Origin: Oscillospiraceae bacterium
GTDB lineage: Bacteria > Bacillota > Clostridia > Oscillospirales > Acutalibacteraceae
NCBI GenBank assembly: GCA_022508705.1
Contig: JAFLUO010000082.1
Span: 1 to 8,239 of the forward strand
Direction of reading: 5' to 3'
Length of the DNA: 8,239 nucleotides
The notes under the pieces are model-generated. The model was not told where the DNA came from and did not search any database. It saw only the letters and a program-made list of their open reading frames with translations. Both the position numbers and the translations under genes were made by a program. Of this stretch, positions 5,445 to 8,239 are shown one piece after another (the first letter of the stretch is position 1; every line of letters starts with the position of its first letter).

Positions 5445-7691
5445 ATGGCTAAGAAAAAGAAAACGGAAATAAACCGTGCCGATGACGAATTGAGTGTTAA
5501 TGCTCATATTTCAGGGGCCGGTGAGGTTGTAAATCAGAATATTATCGACACCCTTGAAGTAAACTATATGCCCTATGCCATGAGCGTTATTATGTCCCGT
5601 GCAATTCCCGAAATTGACGGATTTAAGCCGTCTCACAGGAAACTGCTTTACACCATGTATAAAATGGGACTTTTAAACGGCGGCACTATAAAGAGCGCTA
5701 ATATTGTAGGCCGTACTATGCAGCTTAATCCTCACGGAGATGCCGCAATTTATGAAACGATGATTCGTCTTGCCCGCGGTAATGAAAGCTTATTGCACCC
5801 TTATGTTGAGTCAAAGGGTAATTTCGGTAAATCGTATTCAAAAAATATGCAGTATGCCGCTTCGCGTTATACTGAGGCAAAGCTTGCGCCCATTGCTGCC
5901 GAGCTTTTCAAAGATATTGATAAAGATACGGTGGATTTTGTCCCGAACTATGACAACACAATGGAAGAGCCGACTCTTTTCCCCGTAACGTTTCCGTCAG
6001 TGCTTGTAAATGCCAATATGGGTATTGCTGTCGGTATGGCGTCTAATATCTGCTCATTTAATTTGGGCGAAATCTGCAACACAACTATTGCTCTCATTAA
6101 AGATGACGAGGCCGATGTAACGGAAACTCTTAAAGCTCCTGATTTTATAGGCGGCGGTCAGATTATTTATGATGAAAAGCTGATGCGTGAAATTTACCGC
6201 ACGGGCAGGGGAAGCTTTAAAATCCGGGCAAAATATAACTACGATAAAAGTAATAACTGTATTGATATTTATGAAATCCCTGCAACCACCACAAGCGAAG
6301 CGATTATTGACAAAATAATTGAGCTTGCAAAGGGCGGGAAGGTAAAGGAAATATCCGATATCCGTGATGAAACCGATAAGAAAGGCCTTAAAATTACAAT
6401 CGATTTAAAGCGCGGCACAGACCCTGACAAATTGATGAAAAAGCTCTTTAAAGCTACGCCTCTTGAGGATTCATTCGGCTGTAATTTCAACGTTCTTATT
6501 GCAGGCACACCGAGAGTGCTGGGCGTTCGTGAGCTTTTGCTTGAATGGATAGCTTTTCGTACCGAGTGCGTAAACCGCAGAGTATATTTTGATTTACAGA
6601 AAGCAAAGGATAAGCTTCATTTGCTTGAGGGCTTGCAGAAAATCTTACTTGATATTGACAAGGCCATTAAAATTATCCGTTCAACTGATGAAGAGTCAGA
6701 GGTTGTTCCGAACTTGATGATAGGCTTCGGCATTGACAAAATTCAGGCTGAATACGTTGCTGAAATTAAACTTCGCCATTTGAACCGTGAATACATTTTA
6801 AAGCGTACTGCCGATATTGAACAGTTAAGAAAAGATATTGAAGATATGGAGGATATCCTTTCTTCAAAATCAAGAGTTAAGAAGATTATCGTAAACGAAT
6901 TAAAAGAGGTTGCCGATAAGTACGATAAACCGAGACGCACGGAGATTATCTATTCCGAAGAAATTGAAGATGATGGGGAAGAAATTGAAGAAATTCCCGA
7001 TTATCCTGTAAATCTCTTCTTTACAAAAGAGGGTTATTTCAAGAAAATTACTCCGTTGTCGCTTCGTATGAGCGGCGAGCATAAACTCAAAGAAGGGGAC
7101 AGCATAGTTACTTCTTTGGAAACTACCAACTCCGCAGAGCTTTTGTTCTTTACGAATAAATGGCAGGTTTACAAATCCCGTGCCGCCGATTTTGACGATA
7201 CAAAGGCCAGCGCACTCGGTGATTTTGTAGGCTCAAAGCTTTTAATGGATGAGGGAGAAACTGCCGTTTCAATGGCTTGCCTTAAAGAATATAAGGGGTA
7301 TATGCTCTTCTTCTTCCAAAATGGCAAAGTTGCTAAAATTGACATGAACGCTTATGATACAAAGCAGAACAGGAAAAAGCTTATTAAGGCATATTCCGAT
7401 AAAAGTCCGCTCGTAGCGGCAATTTATGCAGAGGAAGATAAAGAATTTGTTATCCGTTCCTCTGCAGGGCGATATCTTCTCTTCAATTCAGGCGCAATTT
7501 CGCCAAAAACCACTAAAGACAGTCAGGGTGTCAGCGTAATGACTCTGAAAAAAGGACACAGAGTTGAAGAGGTTACCGAATACAATGAGGGAAGATTCGC
7601 AAAAGCGGCCCGTTACCGCACAAAGAATTTGCCGGGCGCAGGAGCAGTGCTCAGCACTGAGGACCAGGGCGAACAGCTTACACTAATCTAA
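5445..7691 (+). CDS. Type IIA DNA topoisomerase, subunit A (ParC/GyrA-like)
   Basis: This 748-residue subunit cuts and rejoins DNA through a catalytic tyrosine. The N-terminal half follows GyrA/ParC: NYMPYAMSVIMSRAIPEIDGFKPSHRKLLY, then NPHGDAAIYE (95-104), GNFG (125-128), ASRYTEAKL with Arg141-Tyr142 as the catalytic pair, and LVNANMGIAVGMASNI. The C-gate coiled-coil region ends at the conserved PRRTEI (497-502), followed by an acidic linker (505-518). The rest looks like a beta-pinwheel with at least four blade-like repeats, starting near residues 522, 565, 618 and 667. The GyrA box (QRRGGKG), needed for gyrase to wrap DNA, is absent; RMSGEHKL stands in its place. This and the length (E. 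coli ParC is 752) favour topoisomerase IV, a decatenase and relaxase. AGGAG (5432-5436) is 8 nt before the ATG. About 28 residues precede the conserved core. The Ser of the quinolone pocket is Ala100. Confidence 0.93.
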   Translation: MAKKKKTEINRADDELSVNAHISGAGEVVNQNIIDTLEVNYMPYAMSVIMSRAIPEIDGFKPSHRKLLYTMYKMGLLNGGTIKSANIVGRTMQLNPHGDAAIYETMIRLARGNESLLHPYVESKGNFGKSYSKNMQYAASRYTEAKLAPIAAELFKDIDKDTVDFVPNYDNTMEEPTLFPVTFPSVLVNANMGIAVGMASNICSFNLGEICNTTIALIKDDEADVTETLKAPDFIGGGQIIYDEKLMREIYRTGRGSFKIRAKYNYDKSNNCIDIYEIPATTTSEAIIDKIIELAKGGKVKEISDIRDETDKKGLKITIDLKRGTDPDKLMKKLFKATPLEDSFGCNFNVLIAGTPRVLGVRELLLEWIAFRTECVNRRVYFDLQKAKDKLHLLEGLQKILLDIDKAIKIIRSTDEESEVVPNLMIGFGIDKIQAEYVAEIKLRHLNREYILKRTADIEQLRKDIEDMEDILSSKSRVKKIIVNELKEVADKYDKPRRTEIIYSEEIEDDGEEIEEIPDYPVNLFFTKEGYFKKITPLSLRMSGEHKLKEGDSIVTSLETTNSAELLFFTNKWQVYKSRAADFDDTKASALGDFVGSKLLMDEGETAVSMACLKEYKGYMLFFFQNGKVAKIDMNAYDTKQNRKKLIKAYSDKSPLVAAIYAEEDKEFVIRSSAGRYLLFNSGAISPKTTKDSQGVSVMTLKKGHRVEEVTEYNEGRFAKAARYRTKNLPGAGAVLSTEDQGEQLTLI

Positions 7692-7692
7692 T

Positions 7693-7725
7693 AAAAACAA
7701 AAACCGACCTCAAAAAGAGGTCGGT
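7693..7725 (-). terminator. Intrinsic terminator reading on the minus strand
   Basis: ACCGACCTC (7703-7711) and GAGGTCGGT (7717-7725) form a perfect 9-bp stem with a 5-nt A loop on the plus strand. The run of A with one C at 7693-7702 becomes TTTTTGTTTTT on the minus strand, directly after the stem, giving a textbook terminator for leftward transcription. On the plus strand the stem is followed by ACAAACAG, not a T-run, so it is a poor terminator for the topoisomerase operon. Confidence 0.7.
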
Positions 7726-7766
7726 ACAAACAGATTCGGCAAACGCACGCTGAACATTCTGTTTGC
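7693..7766 (-). ncRNA. Candidate small RNA of about 70 nt (unrecognised)
   Basis: Read on the minus strand, a promoter-like sequence (7773-7802) would start RNA at about G7766. The transcript would first fold a long hairpin: 7758-7765 pairs with 7727-7734 over 8 bp, a 3-nt bulge follows, and 7749-7754 pairs with 7735-7740 with one A-C mismatch. A 2-nt spacer then leads into a terminator hairpin and U-run ending near 7693. Promoter, structured body and terminator fit together with no spare sequence. There is no open reading frame of useful length. I do not recognise an RNA family. Against it, the first hairpin has a G-U pair on the plus strand where the minus-strand RNA has A-C, so it could instead belong to a plus-strand 3' UTR of the topoisomerase operon. 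Confidence 0.42.
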
Positions 7767-7772
7767 AAAAGT

Positions 7773-7802
7773 ATTATATGCGGCTAATAAAAAAATATTC
7801 AA
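7773..7802 (-). promoter_or_regulatory. Candidate minus-strand promoter for the small RNA
   Basis: On the minus strand, TTGAAT (7802-7797, four of six consensus bases) and a perfect TATAAT (7778-7773) are separated by 18 bp. Seven bases beyond the -10 box lies G7766, the first base before the conserved-looking hairpin. The region is AT-rich, so a chance TATAAT is possible; the fit with the downstream hairpins and terminator raises my confidence. Confidence 0.42.
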
Positions 7803-7819
7803 TAATTTCAAAAAAAGAC

Positions 7820-7848
7820 TTGCATTTTGTTAAAACCTATGATAGAAT
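7820..7848 (+). promoter_or_regulatory. Promoter of secG
   Basis: TTGCAT (7820-7825) and TAGAAT (7843-7848) are 17 bp apart, each one or two bases from consensus. The start would be near 7855, giving a leader of about 33 nt that contains the GGAGG site at 7875-7879. The candidate minus-strand promoter begins only about 18 bp to the left, so the two would be divergent. Confidence 0.72.
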
Positions 7849-7887
7849 ATCAAGGCGTTAAAAATGTAAGGTTTGGAGGTTTGAGAA

Positions 7888-8136
7888 ATGACACCTGTAC
7901 AGATAGTTTTCGGCGTTCTTCTTATACTCTTGGCAGTTGTAATAATCGTTCTTATTATGAAACAGGAAGGTAATGAACAGGGCCTCGGTGCTATTTCCGG
8001 TGGTTCTTCTGAATCTTTTTTCGGCAGGAATAAAGGCAAGACAAACGAAGCAAGACTGAATTTAGTAACAAAGATTTGCGTATCAGCATTCTGCGTTTTA
8101 GCTCTTGTTGCCGTTATTGTAATGCTTTTCGTATAA
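7888..8136 (+). CDS. secG: Preprotein translocase subunit SecG
   Basis: SecG is the small accessory subunit of the SecYEG protein-conducting channel in the cytoplasmic membrane and assists SecA-driven export. The 82-residue product has the expected two membrane helices (about residues 4-24 and 60-81). Between them is the conserved loop with GLGAISGGSSESFFGRNKGK (32-51), a very recognisable SecG signature. The length is typical for Gram-positive SecG. GGAGG (7875-7879) lies 8 nt before the ATG, and a promoter lies upstream, so it is probably a separate unit from the topoisomerase genes. It is followed after 41 nt by a tRNA gene, with no T-run terminator between, so read-through into the tRNA is possible. 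The common Firmicute neighbours rnr and smpB do not follow immediately. Confidence 0.95.
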   Translation: MTPVQIVFGVLLILLAVVIIVLIMKQEGNEQGLGAISGGSSESFFGRNKGKTNEARLNLVTKICVSAFCVLALVAVIVMLFV

Positions 8137-8137
8137 A
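8108..8137 (+). promoter_or_regulatory. Weak candidate promoter for tRNA-Lys
   Basis: TTGCCG (8108-8113) and TATAAA (8132-8137) are 18 bp apart and overlap the end of secG. The start would fall near 8144, about 34 nt before the mature tRNA. The -35 match is modest and the boxes lie in coding sequence, so co-transcription with secG is at least as likely. Confidence 0.25.
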
Positions 8138-8162
8138 AGCTCGCAAAACTAAATATCCGGCG

Positions 8163-8176
8163 TATAGCCGGCTATA
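8163..8176. repeat. Perfect 14-bp palindrome before tRNA-Lys
   Basis: TATAGCCGGCTATA is fully self-complementary and ends one base before the tRNA. An overlapping hairpin, CCGGC (8157-8161) with GCCGG (8167-8171) around a 5-nt loop, competes for the same bases. No T-run follows, so it is not a normal terminator. It could shape the 5' leader that RNase P removes. Confidence 0.6.
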
Positions 8177-8177
8177 T

Positions 8178-8239
8178 GATTCACTAGCTCAGTTGGCAGA
8201 GCACTTGACTTTTAATCAAGGTGTCCGGGGTTCGAATCC
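8178..8239 (+). tRNA. tRNA-Lys (anticodon UUU), 3' end cut off
   Basis: The sequence folds as a tRNA: 5' acceptor strand GATTCAC (8178-8184), D arm GCTC/GAGC (8187-8190 with 8199-8202) around AGTTGGCA, anticodon stem CTTGA/TCAAG (8204-8208 with 8216-8220), and loop CTTTTAA giving anticodon TTT at 8211-8213, which reads lysine codons AAA and AAG. The variable loop is 8221-8225. The T arm begins with CGGGG (8226-8230) and the TTCGAAT loop. The window ends two bases into the 3' T strand, so the 3' acceptor strand and any encoded CCA are not visible. It lies 41 nt after secG on the same strand and may be the first of a tRNA cluster. Confidence 0.95.

Noticed and set aside
3439..7691. Topoisomerase pair as a mobile or phage-borne system
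   Set aside because: No integrase, terminal repeats, phage genes or abrupt change in base or codon use is seen around it; ribosome sites and style match the neighbouring genes.
7703..7725. Hairpin as the ordinary terminator of the topoisomerase operon
   Set aside because: No T-run follows on the plus strand, while a strong one follows on the minus strand. It may still slow or stabilise plus-strand transcripts, but it is not a standard terminator for them.
7830..8039. Minus-strand open frame opposite secG (69 codons)
   Set aside because: It lies across secG and its leader, has no ribosome site or family resemblance, and reads as the complement of a conserved coding region.

Overview
The window looks like an ordinary chromosomal stretch from an anaerobic, gut-type Firmicute, most likely a clostridial (Ruminococcaceae/Oscillospiraceae-like) bacterium. 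That placement is inferred from several features: purine-rich Shine-Dalgarno sites (GGAGG/AGGAG) almost always 8-9 nt before the start, one TTG start, intrinsic terminators with T-runs, moderately AT-rich sequence, a YnzC/DUF896 protein (a Firmicutes family), a CopA-CopZ pair, and a divergent type IIA topoisomerase pair of a kind I associate with Clostridia. All protein genes are on the plus strand. I see no transposon, integrase, phage gene or CRISPR array.

Layout. (1) 1-585: the 3' end of tuf (EF-Tu) with a strong terminator. (2) 637-3319: a copper operon with its own sigma-A-type promoter. It holds copA (Cu+ P-type ATPase, TTG start), copZ (copper chaperone, ATGA overlap) and a DUF896 gene (TAATG overlap). 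(3) 3365-3416: a hairpin that appears to end the copper operon while carrying, in its loop and arms, the promoter of the next operon. (4) 3439-7691: two genes for a type IIA DNA topoisomerase, a GyrB/ParE-like ATPase-Toprim subunit and a GyrA/ParC-like cleavage subunit without a recognisable GyrA box, best read as a divergent topoisomerase IV. (5) 7692-7887: a 196-nt intergenic region. It holds a minus-strand promoter-like sequence, two hairpins and a minus-strand T-run, which together look like a complete gene for a small RNA of about 70 nt, plus the plus-strand promoter of secG. (6) 7888-8136: secG. (7) 8178-8239: tRNA-Lys(UUU), cut off by the window end within its T arm.

How the genes work together. 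CopZ carries Cu+ in the cytoplasm and can pass it to CopA for export; the DUF896 protein is translationally linked to them but its role there is unknown. The topoisomerase subunits form an A2B2 enzyme that passes DNA through double-strand breaks, probably for chromosome decatenation. SecG is the small accessory subunit of the SecYEG translocon. EF-Tu and tRNA-Lys serve translation. The points most worth a second look are the candidate minus-strand small RNA, the overlapping promoter/terminator, the altered motifs in the topoisomerase subunits (including Ala at the usual quinolone-pocket Ser), and a Pro-to-Leu change in the CopA His-Pro motif.
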